This document shows positions 1 through 6,751 of a stretch of 12,094 bases of DNA, in pieces. The notes beneath the pieces are model-generated. The model made no database searches and had not been told where the DNA came from. It saw nothing but the letters and a program-made list of their open reading frames with translations. Position 1 is the stretch's first letter, and each line of letters starts with the position of its first letter. Origin of the DNA: Lachnospiraceae bacterium UBA3801 (GTDB lineage: Bacteria > Bacillota > Clostridia > Lachnospirales > Lachnospiraceae); the NCBI GenBank assembly GCA_002368685.1, contig DFEN01000052.1:1-12094 (forward strand), in the 5' to 3' direction. Made by a program: the position numbers and the translations under genes.

Positions 1-219
1 GATGCTCGTGATTATACAATAGGTACTCAGATCCTTGTTGAGCTTGGAATAAATAAAATCAGACTTCTCACTAATAATCCTGATAAAGTATATGGTCTGC
101 AGGGCTATAACCTTGAAATAGTTGAGAGGTTACCAATCGAAATTGAACCATCGGCATACGATGTTTTCTATTTAAAAACCAAAAAAGAAAAAATGGGACA
201 CATTTTAAAAGAAGTGTAA
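1..219 (+). CDS. ribBA: GTP cyclohydrolase II, C-terminal end (RibA or RibBA), partial
   Basis: The 5' part lies outside the window; 72 codons remain, read in frame from base 1 to TAA at 217-219. GTP cyclohydrolase II opens GTP to the diaminohydroxypyrimidine that starts riboflavin synthesis, in the cytoplasm. The visible residues match the end of that family: [12 protein letters not shown] at the start, then [31 protein letters not shown], and the usual closing segment [13 protein letters not shown]. In Firmicutes this domain is normally fused behind DHBP synthase as RibBA, but the fused half is not visible, so plain RibA is possible. The stop is 15 bases before ribH, which supports one riboflavin operon. 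Any FMN riboswitch would lie upstream of the window. Confidence 0.93.
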   Translation, partial: DARDYTIGTQILVELGINKIRLLTNNPDKVYGLQGYNLEIVERLPIEIEPSAYDVFYLKTKKEKMGHILKEV

Positions 220-234
220 GAGGAGGAATATAAA

Positions 235-696
235 ATGAAGTATGAAGGAAATGTAGTTGCAAAGAAGGATGCTAAGATATGTATCATAGCTGCCAGATTT
301 AATGAATTTATAGTATCAAAGCTTGTTTCAGGAGCTATGGACGGTCTTGTAAGACATGATGTTGATGAGCAAAATATTGATGTGGTTTGGGTACCTGGAG
401 CCTTTGAGATTCCAGTTATTGCAAAAAAGACTGCAAAATCTGGTAAATATGATGCTATAATATGCCTTGGTACTGTAATCAGAGGTGAGACAAGCCATTA
501 TGATTATGTTTGTGCTGAGGTAAGCAAGGGCATAGCTCAGGTTAGTCTAGAGTTTGAACTTCCTGTAATGTTTGGTATACTAACAACTGATACTATTGAA
601 CAGGCAGTTGTAAGAGCAGGAACAAAGGCAGGAAATAAGGGATACGACTGTGCACTTGGTGCTATTGAAATGATCAATCTCATTGAGGAGCTTTAA
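235..696 (+). CDS. ribH: 6,7-dimethyl-8-ribityllumazine synthase
   Basis: Condenses 5-amino-6-ribitylaminouracil with 3,4-dihydroxy-2-butanone 4-phosphate to give the lumazine precursor of riboflavin. At 153 residues it has the full length usual for the family, which forms cytoplasmic icosahedral shells or pentamers. Recognisable blocks are [11 protein letters not shown] (20-30), [10 protein letters not shown] (51-60), the active-site segment [10 protein letters not shown] (83-92) with the expected catalytic histidine at 88, and [10 protein letters not shown] (127-136), whose Arg127 corresponds to the phosphate-binding arginine of the Bacillus subtilis enzyme. A perfect AGGAGG at 221-226 sets the ATG start. 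It follows ribBA by 15 bases and is probably the last riboflavin gene, because the next gene encodes an unrelated membrane protein. No defect is visible. Confidence 0.97.
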   Translation: MKYEGNVVAKKDAKICIIAARFNEFIVSKLVSGAMDGLVRHDVDEQNIDVVWVPGAFEIPVIAKKTAKSGKYDAIICLGTVIRGETSHYDYVCAEVSKGIAQVSLEFELPVMFGILTTDTIEQAVVRAGTKAGNKGYDCALGAIEMINLIEEL

Positions 697-703
697 TATT
701 TAT

Positions 704-1558
704 ATGGAATATAGTGAAGAAAAAAAGGTAGAACTAAAGGGACCTAAAGCATCTATAATGGATATTTTTATGATCTCTCTTATAAAAACTAAAGAACTAG
801 CTGAAACAAGTGTTAAGAACAGCTCTAGATTTATAGCTTATGTTATTTTTATATCTGTTTTAGTTGCTACTATGACATTTGCAGTTCCATCTGCATCTAA
901 GATATCATCCTTTAGAGGCTTCAGAAATCTTTTTATGAATAAGGTACCTGCTTTTGAAATGACAGATGCAGGACTAGTATCAGATAAGAAATTCGAGATG
1001 AAGCTATCAAATGTAACTATTCTTATGGATACGGAACTGGATCAGTTTAGATTTGGGGATTTTAAAAGAGAAGGGGCGTATATTGCCATTGGAAGTAAAT
1101 ATACCAAGATGATAACTATTACGGATATAGAAGATGATAGTTCCTATAATGAAACTTATTCTTATCCGAATAACCTGCTTTTTCCTACGGGATTTAATAA
1201 TAGTGATCTGGTTAAAATGATACCGGGCTTCTATATATCACTCATATTTATATATGTGATGCTTGCTACATTTGCAGCGCTTAAGTATATTCTGGCAGCG
1301 GTTATTTATGCTGTTGTCACAAGAAGTCTTACAGTGATCAGTAAGCTTCCTATGACCTTTACAGATGCGCTTCATATGTGCTTCTATGCAGAAACCTTGG
1401 GAATACTTATTGTGAATATCAATTCTGCTCTGGGTTATCTGATAAGTCCGCTGCTTGTATCAGCGGCCGGAATAATAATTACTATATTTATTATCCATAA
1501 GGCTATGGGACCTCATATGCCAGATGTGGACGATATATTAGATAAGTTTGGAAGCTGA
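704..1558 (+). CDS. DUF1189 family membrane protein
   Basis: This 284-residue integral membrane protein resembles the DUF1189 family (YvdJ-like), whose function is not established. One hydrophobic helix spans about residues 42-60. A polar, probably extracytoplasmic region covers 63-174 and contains VPAFEMTDAGLV (81-92) and NVTILMDTELDQF (103-115), both typical of the family. A hydrophobic cluster follows at about 175-206, 222-242 and 244-265. I chose ATG 704 because GAGGAG lies at 685-690, although the 13-base spacing is long. A TTG at 683 would add seven residues but overlaps ribH and has no ribosome binding site. It lies seven bases after ribH and is probably read through from the riboflavin operon. 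Its last 21 bases overlap the convergent CYTH gene. The family call rests on pattern memory, and no biochemical role is inferred. Confidence 0.78.
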   Translation: MEYSEEKKVELKGPKASIMDIFMISLIKTKELAETSVKNSSRFIAYVIFISVLVATMTFAVPSASKISSFRGFRNLFMNKVPAFEMTDAGLVSDKKFEMKLSNVTILMDTELDQFRFGDFKREGAYIAIGSKYTKMITITDIEDDSSYNETYSYPNNLLFPTGFNNSDLVKMIPGFYISLIFIYVMLATFAALKYILAAVIYAVVTRSLTVISKLPMTFTDALHMCFYAETLGILIVNINSALGYLISPLLVSAAGIIITIFIIHKAMGPHMPDVDDILDKFGS

Positions 1559-2032
1559 GAGTAGTTCTGAAACTTCAGCGGCGTTCATAAGACTTAGAGA
1601 TGAATTCTGATACTTTGGATTATCAGTTACATCAAGCTTTAAATAGTCAGGAGCTTTAAAACTCCTGGCTATTTCTGTATCTGGGAATTCTACCTCAGCT
1701 ATAATTAGACCTTCGAAAATGCCGCTGAAAATATCTAGCTCCACCTTTAGGTCAGGGTAGTCGTTGAGTGGCAGTATATATCGACGCTTCTTTATGACAT
1801 TTCCAATTACCATATCAGAAAGCTCGCCGAATTCTTTTTCGGTAAGGGGCTTCTCTATTTCAGTTCTTTTAAGTAAACCTCTAGATTTAATCGTTAAGAT
1901 AAAGTCATTATCCAGCTGACGTATTCTTACAACTGGGTCCTGGCTTATATATCCTTGTGAAATAGTATGAAAAGGAAAGCTTTCTATTCCTTCTGGTGCT
2001 GTTTTTAATAAGAATTTTCTTTCTATTTCCAT
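1538..2032 (-). CDS. CYTH domain protein (inorganic/thiamine triphosphatase-like)
   Basis: This 164-residue protein belongs to the CYTH (triphosphate tunnel metalloenzyme) superfamily, which includes class IV adenylate cyclases, thiamine triphosphatases and tripolyphosphatases. The signature ExExK appears as MEIERKF (Glu2, Glu4, Lys6). Further tunnel-lining charged residues fit the fold: RIR at 36-38, Lys49, the EIE pair at 58/60, KKRR at 81-84, VELD at 97-100 and AEVEFP at 112-117. The cytoplasmic substrate is probably a triphosphate compound held with Mg or Mn, but the sequence does not say which. I prefer ATG 2032 over ATG 2047 because AGTAGG (2044-2039 on the minus strand) sits six bases upstream and family members usually start MEIERKF. 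It follows ppaC by only seven bases, so the two are almost certainly co-translated. A 13-bp hairpin lies inside this gene. Confidence 0.9.
   Translation of the reverse strand: MEIERKFLLKTAPEGIESFPFHTISQGYISQDPVVRIRQLDNDFILTIKSRGLLKRTEIEKPLTEKEFGELSDMVIGNVIKKRRYILPLNDYPDLKVELDIFSGIFEGLIIAEVEFPDTEIARSFKAPDYLKLDVTDNPKYQNSSLSLMNAAEVSELLSASKLI
1641..1674. other. Strong inverted repeat (13-bp hairpin) inside the CYTH gene
   Basis: The arms are AAATAG-T-CAGGAG (1641-1653) and CTCCTG-G-CTATTT (1662-1674), with an eight-base loop CTTTAAAA. Twelve pairs are Watson-Crick; the remaining one is U-G in plus-strand RNA. Read on the plus strand, it lies 83-116 bases past the DUF1189 stop and ends in TTTCTGTAT, a poor U-tract. 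It could act as a 3' end or stabilising hairpin for the ribH-DUF1189 transcript, which has no other visible terminator because its neighbour converges on it. On the minus strand it lies in coding sequence. The structure is seen directly; the function is inference. Confidence 0.5.
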
Positions 2033-2039
2033 TTTAAAC

Positions 2040-3686
2040 CTACTCATTTAATGTATTAATAATTGTTGGAAGAACCTGCTTCTTTCTTGATACTACACCA
2101 GGAAGCAGAACACTGTAATGATCCTTGGAGGTTACATTGAAGCCTGTCTCAAGAAGTATTTCTGATTTTGAACCATAGAAGAGTACTTCTGAGGATTCTT
2201 TTAGTATATTAGTTAGCATAAATAGAATAATATCAACATTATCGGACTTGGCAGTTTCTTCCATGATTGGATGTATAGCTTCCTTGATGTGAGCAAGCTC
2301 ATTAGAATCCATGGAGCTTATCTGACCAATTCCAACATTTGTATTTCCAACAGTGAATTTCTTGAAATCCTGATGGAGTATTTCGGTTGGTTTTTTATTT
2401 TGCAAATTACTTCCGGCAGTAAACATGCTTTTTGCGAGTTCTTCTGCATTAACGCCTGCGATAGCAGCAAGCTTTTCACCAGCTATTTTATCGATTTCTG
2501 TACAAGTTGGTGATCTATATAGCAGAGTATCAGAAATAATAGCAGAAAGCATAAGTCCTGCGATATTTGCAGGAATCTCAACACCTGCTTCTTGATACAT
2601 AAGATATAGGATAGTACAGGTAGAACCTAGTGGCTGATTACGGAAATATACTGGTTTTGTTGTAGCTACAGTTCCGAGTCTATGATGATCTATTATTTCA
2701 ACTATCTCGGCTGCTTCCATACCATTTACTGCCTGTGACTTCTCATTATGATCTACAAGTATCAGCTTCTTCTTAGAAGCACCGAGGAAGTTTCTTCGGC
2801 TGACCATTCCTTTATATTTTCCATAGGAATCTATAACTGGAAAATATCTATGTCTTGTAGAAGCCATGATAGGCTGCACATCATCTATAAAATCATCTAG
2901 CTTGAAGGTTACAAGATCAGAGGATCTCATAAAGTGTCTGATAGGAATACTTTGATATATCAGTCGGGCTACTGTAAAGGAATCGTGTGGAGTAGTAATA
3001 ATCTTGCAGCCTTTTTCGTCAGCTATAGATTGAATAGTTCTGGTTACATTACTTCCTGCACAGATGATTATACAATCAGCGCCCATTTCAATAGCACAGA
3101 GCTGTGATTCATATCTATCTCCAAGTATAACAATATCGTGAGGTTTAATATATTCCTCGAGAACATCTGGAGTTCCGGCTCCGATTAGGATTTTGCCTTC
3201 GGTCTGAGTATCGCTGATGTTGCCGACTATCATAGTTCCGTCAAGAGTATCTACTATATTTGTATAGCTGGTATTTGCATTTGAAAGAGTATTAGAATCA
3301 TATGCACCCATATAGGATTCCATGATATCACCTGTAGTGATAAGTCCTTTAAGGTATTTACCATCTGTTATACAGAGAGTTACAACCTTGTTATCTTTCA
3401 TAATTTTCCAAGCATCTTTAAGCGATATCTCATCAGTAACGCCAGGGATATTTCTCATATCCATATCTCTGACCTGAGTTCTCACATCACCGACAAACTT
3501 AGGAGATTTTTGTTCGAATTTATCCAGTACATACTGTGTTTCGTTGCTGACATTTCCACATCTGGCAGGTATATATCTGGTTTCGCCCTGTTGATTTTTA
3601 AGATATGCATAAGCAATGGCAGATGCTATTGAGTCTGTATCTGGATTTTTATGTCCTATTATATAAACATTTTTTTCTTTAGCCAA
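2040..3686 (-). CDS. ppaC: Manganese-dependent inorganic pyrophosphatase, family II, with CBS-DRTGG-CBS regulatory insert
   Basis: Hydrolyses pyrophosphate to two phosphates in the cytoplasm and pulls biosynthetic reactions forward. The 548 residues are a split DHH domain: GHKNPDTDS (11-19) at the N terminus, then VDHNEKSQ (311-318), IIDHHRLG (331-338), PLGSTCT (352-358) and ISDT (384-387). A C-terminal DHHA2 domain carries the substrate-binding SRKKQ motif (533-537). Between the first two blocks lies an insert of about 240 residues: one CBS domain (about 65-125), a DRTGG domain (about 135-235) and a second CBS domain (about 245-305). In relatives such as the Clostridium perfringens enzyme this module binds adenine nucleotides and diadenosine polyphosphates to control activity. 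The start is TTG, not ATG; GGGAGGA seven bases upstream supports it, and the first in-frame ATG would remove the metal-binding HKNPDTD motif. It is divergent from mrp and coupled to the CYTH gene downstream. Confidence 0.96.
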   Translation of the reverse strand: MAKEKNVYIIGHKNPDTDSIASAIAYAYLKNQQGETRYIPARCGNVSNETQYVLDKFEQKSPKFVGDVRTQVRDMDMRNIPGVTDEISLKDAWKIMKDNKVVTLCITDGKYLKGLITTGDIMESYMGAYDSNTLSNANTSYTNIVDTLDGTMIVGNISDTQTEGKILIGAGTPDVLEEYIKPHDIVILGDRYESQLCAIEMGADCIIICAGSNVTRTIQSIADEKGCKIITTPHDSFTVARLIYQSIPIRHFMRSSDLVTFKLDDFIDDVQPIMASTRHRYFPVIDSYGKYKGMVSRRNFLGASKKKLILVDHNEKSQAVNGMEAAEIVEIIDHHRLGTVATTKPVYFRNQPLGSTCTILYLMYQEAGVEIPANIAGLMLSAIISDTLLYRSPTCTEIDKIAGEKLAAIAGVNAEELAKSMFTAGSNLQNKKPTEILHQDFKKFTVGNTNVGIGQISSMDSNELAHIKEAIHPIMEETAKSDNVDIILFMLTNILKESSEVLFYGSKSEILLETGFNVTSKDHYSVLLPGVVSRKKQVLPTIINTLNE

Positions 3687-3693
3687 TTTTAAT

Positions 3694-3700
3694 TCCTCCC
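3694..3700 (-). promoter_or_regulatory. Ribosome binding site that fixes the TTG start of ppaC
   Basis: On the minus strand GGGAGGA lies seven bases before TTG at 3686-3684. The TTG is followed by codons for AKEKNVYIIGHKNPDTDS, which contains essential metal-binding residues, so this start must be the functional one despite the rare initiation codon. Confidence 0.85.
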
Positions 3701-3723
3701 TTATATAAACTAGGAATATCTTG

Positions 3724-3752
3724 ATTATAACTTATTAGTACATAATTTACCA
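3724..3752 (-). promoter_or_regulatory. Candidate promoter of ppaC
   Basis: On the minus strand a perfect -10 box TATAAT lies at 3729-3724. With a 17-base spacer the -35 position reads TGGTAA (3752-3747), a weak match to TTGACA. Transcription would start near 3717, giving a leader of about 30 bases. A second TATAAT lies at 3781-3776 without a recognisable -35. The call rests on box similarity only. Confidence 0.45.
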
Positions 3753-3801
3753 TTATTTACAGTAGAATTATCGACATTATAAGATATTTTAAAGAATTAT
3801 A

Positions 3802-3874
3802 TTGTATAGTTTTTTTTATTTCATTGTTGTATAATGTGACTTATGTTTTGACATAACCTAAATGTTATTATCAT
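3802..3874 (+). promoter_or_regulatory. Candidate promoters of the mrp operon
   Basis: Two candidates are visible. The first has a perfect -10 TATAAT at 3830-3835 but no good -35 box; the best positioned hexamer is TAGTTT at 3807-3812. The second has a perfect -35 TTGACA at 3848-3853 with TATCAT at 3869-3874, but the spacer is only 15 bases. Either would give a short leader before the AGGAG at 3887-3891 and ATG 3898. Two inverted repeats overlap this area. Confidence 0.5.
3841..3856. repeat. Inverted repeat TTATGT-N4-ACATAA
   Basis: A perfect 6-bp dyad (arms 3841-3846 and 3851-3856, spacer TTTG) overlaps the TTGACA box at 3848-3853 and the likely start point of the upstream TATAAT promoter. 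This is a position where a repressor could act. No known operator consensus is recognised, and a short AT-rich dyad can arise by chance. Confidence 0.4.
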
Positions 3875-3881
3875 TTAGATT
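3855..3881. repeat. Operator-like inverted repeat in the mrp leader/promoter
   Basis: A perfect 7-bp dyad CTAAATG/CATTTAG (3858-3864 and 3872-3878) with a seven-base spacer TTATTAT extends to ten positions per arm with one mismatch. It covers the TATCAT -10 candidate and ends just before the mrp ribosome binding site. In RNA it would be a weak AU-rich hairpin, so a DNA operator is the likelier reading. No regulator is identified. Confidence 0.45.
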
Positions 3882-3897
3882 TGGATAGGAGAAAGAG

Positions 3898-4728
3898 ATG
3901 AGTGAAGAACTAACTAAAGAACAACAGGAAGCTATGGATAAGGCATTTGAAAGATCCATGCCAGAAGGTCTTCGTAAAGTACAAAATGAATATTCTGATG
4001 TTAAGAAGGTAATAGGTGTAATCAGTGGAAAGGGCGGAGTTGGTAAATCGCTTGTTACATCACTGCTTGCTGTAAAGGCTAGTCAGAAGGGGCTTAAGAC
4101 AGCTGTATTAGATGCGGATATAACAGGACCTTCTATACCAAAGTCTTTTGGTGTTCATAAGAAAGCCTATGGATCAGATATTGGAATAATACCTGTTAAT
4201 ACAGAAGGTGGAATAAAGCTTATGTCCATAAATCTTCTTGTGGATAATGAAGAGGATCCAGTTATTTGGAGAGGACCAGTTATAGCAGGAGCTGTTCAAC
4301 AGTTCTGGACAGATGTAGCTTGGGGCGATATAGATGTAATGTTTGTGGATATGCCTCCTGGAACAGGAGATGTTCCGCTTACAGTATTTCAGAGTCTTCC
4401 AGTTGATGGAATAATAGTTGTTACTTCTCCTCAGGAACTCGTTGAAATGATTGTGGGCAAGGCTCTCAAGATGGCTGAAATGATGAATGTTCCTGTAATG
4501 GGACTTGTAGAGAATATGTCATACTTTGAATGTCCTGATTGTGGAAAGAAGCATGAGATATTCGGAAAGAGTAGACTTAGTGAGGTATCAGCTAAGTATG
4601 GCATAACAAATCTTGCACAGCTTCCAATTGCACCAGAGGTTACAAAGCTTGTTGATAGCGGTAAGATAGAAGAAGTCAATGTTAATTGGCTGGATGACTT
4701 ATTTGATAATGTAATAAAAGGAGAATAG
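3898..4728 (+). CDS. mrp: Mrp/NBP35 family P-loop ATPase (iron-sulfur cluster carrier)
   Basis: Cytoplasmic ATPase of the Mrp/ApbC/NBP35 group, which carries iron-sulfur clusters to target proteins. In its 276 residues are the deviant Walker A ISGKGGVGKS (42-51), the LDADITGPSIP segment (71-81), VDMPPGTGD (150-158) and a CPDC pair (Cys212 and Cys215), the usual cluster-bridging cysteines at a dimer interface. The DUF59/MIP18-like N-terminal domain of many bacterial Mrp proteins is absent; instead there is a charged stretch of about 35 residues before the ATPase core, as in shorter Firmicute forms. ATG 3898 is supported by AGGAG at 3887-3891. It is the first gene of a probable operon, with the DJ-1 gene starting two bases after its stop. 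The client protein cannot be told from the sequence. Confidence 0.93.
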   Translation: MSEELTKEQQEAMDKAFERSMPEGLRKVQNEYSDVKKVIGVISGKGGVGKSLVTSLLAVKASQKGLKTAVLDADITGPSIPKSFGVHKKAYGSDIGIIPVNTEGGIKLMSINLLVDNEEDPVIWRGPVIAGAVQQFWTDVAWGDIDVMFVDMPPGTGDVPLTVFQSLPVDGIIVVTSPQELVEMIVGKALKMAEMMNVPVMGLVENMSYFECPDCGKKHEIFGKSRLSEVSAKYGITNLAQLPIAPEVTKLVDSGKIEEVNVNWLDDLFDNVIKGE

Positions 4729-4730
4729 AT

Positions 4731-5288
4731 ATGAGTAAGGTATATGTGCTTTTAGCGGATGGTTTTGAAGAGATTGAGGGACTTACAGTTGTTGATCTTC
4801 TAAGAAGAGCAGGTATTGAGGTGGTTCTTGCATCCATTAAGGATTCAACTGCAATTAAAGGAGCTAGAGGAATAAATGTAGTTGCAGATGAGCTCCTTTC
4901 AGATATTAAAGACTCTGCTGATATGGTTGTTCTTCCTGGGGGTATGCCAGGAACCAATTATCTAAAGGAGAGCCCGGCGGTTCGTGATATGGTTCAGTCC
5001 TATTATGATAATGGCAAATATATAGCCGCTATATGTGCAGCACCTACTGTATTTGGTGATATGGGACTACTTAATGGTAAGAAGGCTACCTGTTATCCTG
5101 GACTTGAGCCAGGATTAAAGGGCGCTATGTGGCCAGGAGAAGGCGAAAGTGTTGTTCAAGATGGTAAAATAATAACTAGCCGTGGTCTTGGAACAGCTAT
5201 TGATTTTTCTCTTAAGCTAATTGAAGTCTTAAAAGATTCTAAGAAGGCTGATGATATAGCACAGTCAGTGGTATATAAAAGAAAATAA
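4731..5288 (+). CDS. DJ-1/PfpI (ThiJ/YajL-like) family protein
   Basis: A 185-residue single-domain protein of the DJ-1/PfpI superfamily with a Rossmann-like fold, presumably cytoplasmic. The N terminus VYVLLADGFEEIE (4-16) carries the conserved glutamate, here Glu16, equivalent to Glu18 of human DJ-1. The nucleophile elbow ICAAPT places the reactive cysteine at 102. CYPGLE (121-126) has tyrosine where human DJ-1 has His126, a common bacterial variation. GGMPGT (70-75) and ITSRGLGTA (148-156) also fit. Family members have been reported as oxidative-stress proteins, chaperones, glyoxalases or deglycases; these activities are disputed and cannot be assigned here. AAAGGAG at 4717-4723 lies inside the end of mrp, so translation of the two is closely linked. 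Conservation with mrp might point to redox protection, but that is inference. Confidence 0.92.
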   Translation: MSKVYVLLADGFEEIEGLTVVDLLRRAGIEVVLASIKDSTAIKGARGINVVADELLSDIKDSADMVVLPGGMPGTNYLKESPAVRDMVQSYYDNGKYIAAICAAPTVFGDMGLLNGKKATCYPGLEPGLKGAMWPGEGESVVQDGKIITSRGLGTAIDFSLKLIEVLKDSKKADDIAQSVVYKRK

Positions 5289-5308
5289 TAAATAAAAGGT
5301 ACTTATTC

Positions 5309-6736
5309 ATGAAAGATATAACTATAAGAGATTTACTTGAAATAACAAAGGGCCATATAATTGGCAAAATTGATTCAGAGTATAGAAATGAGCTTCTCGG
5401 TACTCAAATAAATAGAATAGCAATTGATTCTAGAGATGTAGATTCTGAGTCAATATTTGTAGCTATTCCTGGCGAGAAGGTTGATGCTCATAAGTTTGTA
5501 CCTCAGGTGGCTACTGTAACTAAGGCAATCCTTGTTGAAGAGGATGAGAGTACAATTCTTGCGAAGGCTGATGTAGATAATATGCCTGAAAACACAGCTT
5601 ATATTAAGGTTGATAATACTCTGGAAGCACTTCAGAGAATTGGAACCTATTGTAGAAATAAGTATACCAGTAAGGTGGTTGGTGTTACAGGTAGTGTTGG
5701 AAAAACAACTACAAGAGAAATGATAAGCTGCGCTCTTGCTAGTAATATTCCGACCTTTTCTACTTCCGGTAATATGAATTCACAGATTGGTGTTCCTATT
5801 ACTATATCTAAGATAAATGATACTCCATCTGAGGCAGCTGTAATAGAGATGGGTATTAGTGAACCCGGTGGAATGGATAAGCTGACACAGATAGTAAAGC
5901 CGGATATAGCAGTTGTTACTATAATCGGTAAAGCTCATATAGAATTCCTTGGTTCTAAGGAAGGTATCAGAGATGAAAAGCTTCGTATAATTGGAAGAAT
6001 GTCCGAGGATGGAGCAGTCTTTTTAAATGCAGATGATCCAATGCTTTTTGCCCTTAAGGGAAAGCTGCCGGTTAAAACTTATTTCTATGGTACTAATCCT
6101 GAGGCGGATTATAGAGCTGAAAATATTGTTTTTGAAAATGGTTATAATACATATACTTTTGTACATGGTAAAGATAAGCTGATAGTTAATCTTAATGTAT
6201 TAGGACAGCATAATGTGCTCAATTCACTGGCTGCTCTCGCAGTAAGCGATTATATGGGACTAGATATAGTCAAGGCGGCTAGAAGCTTTGAGACCTTTGA
6301 AGGAATGAGACAGAAGGTTATAAGCACTGACAAAGGCTATACAATAATTGATGATTCCTATAACGCAAGTCCTGATTCTATGAAGGCTGCAATAAATGTT
6401 CTTCGCGATATGGATGTTATAGGTAAAAGAATAGCAGTTCTAGGTGATATGTTCGAACTCGGTCCTGATGGTGATAACTATCATAAAGAGGTTGGAGAGT
6501 ATATAAATTCTACTAAGCTTTCAAGTGGTAAGCCTGTTATTGATATGCTTATAACTATTGGTGAAGCAAGTCATTATATCTCTGATACAGTTAATAGTGA
6601 TGTTGAGACTAAGCATTTTTCAGATAAGAAGGAAGCTGCTGAATATATTAAGACAATACTAGGACCTGGTGATGTTATCACCTTTAAGGCTTCAAATGGT
6701 ATGAAATTTGGTGAGTTAGTAGAACTGCTTAAGTAG
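5309..6736 (+). CDS. murF: UDP-N-acetylmuramoyl-tripeptide--D-alanyl-D-alanine ligase
   Basis: Adds the D-Ala-D-Ala dipeptide to UDP-MurNAc-tripeptide using ATP, the last cytoplasmic step of the peptidoglycan precursor. The 475 residues show the three Mur ligase domains. An N-terminal substrate-binding part contains IAIDSRDV (37-44). The central ATPase has the P-loop GVTGSVGKTTTRE (125-137), the EMG motif (180-182) and GKAHIEFLGS (207-216). LGQHNVLNSLAAL (298-310) leads to a C-terminal domain with DDSYNASPDSM (348-358) and AVLGDMFELG (376-385). These favour MurF over MurE or MurC. ATG 5309 is preceded by AAAAGG at 5294-5299, a moderate site. It lies 20 bases after the DJ-1 gene without a terminator, so it is probably in the mrp operon. 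ddl and the other mur genes are not in the window. Confidence 0.96.
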   Translation: MKDITIRDLLEITKGHIIGKIDSEYRNELLGTQINRIAIDSRDVDSESIFVAIPGEKVDAHKFVPQVATVTKAILVEEDESTILAKADVDNMPENTAYIKVDNTLEALQRIGTYCRNKYTSKVVGVTGSVGKTTTREMISCALASNIPTFSTSGNMNSQIGVPITISKINDTPSEAAVIEMGISEPGGMDKLTQIVKPDIAVVTIIGKAHIEFLGSKEGIRDEKLRIIGRMSEDGAVFLNADDPMLFALKGKLPVKTYFYGTNPEADYRAENIVFENGYNTYTFVHGKDKLIVNLNVLGQHNVLNSLAALAVSDYMGLDIVKAARSFETFEGMRQKVISTDKGYTIIDDSYNASPDSMKAAINVLRDMDVIGKRIAVLGDMFELGPDGDNYHKEVGEYINSTKLSSGKPVIDMLITIGEASHYISDTVNSDVETKHFSDKKEAAEYIKTILGPGDVITFKASNGMKFGELVELLK

Positions 6737-6751
6737 AGCGTGGAGGAAGAA

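Noticed and set aside
683..703. TTG start for the DUF1189 gene overlapping ribH
   Set aside because: No ribosome binding site upstream; ATG 704 has GAGGAG upstream and needs no overlap.
2033..2047. ATG at 2047 (minus) as the CYTH start
   Set aside because: It overlaps the ppaC stop without its own ribosome binding site; ATG 2032 has AGTAGG at good spacing and gives the family-typical N terminus.
2271..2513. 80-codon plus-strand open frame inside ppaC
   Set aside because: Antisense to a strongly conserved gene, with no ribosome binding site and no recognisable protein features.
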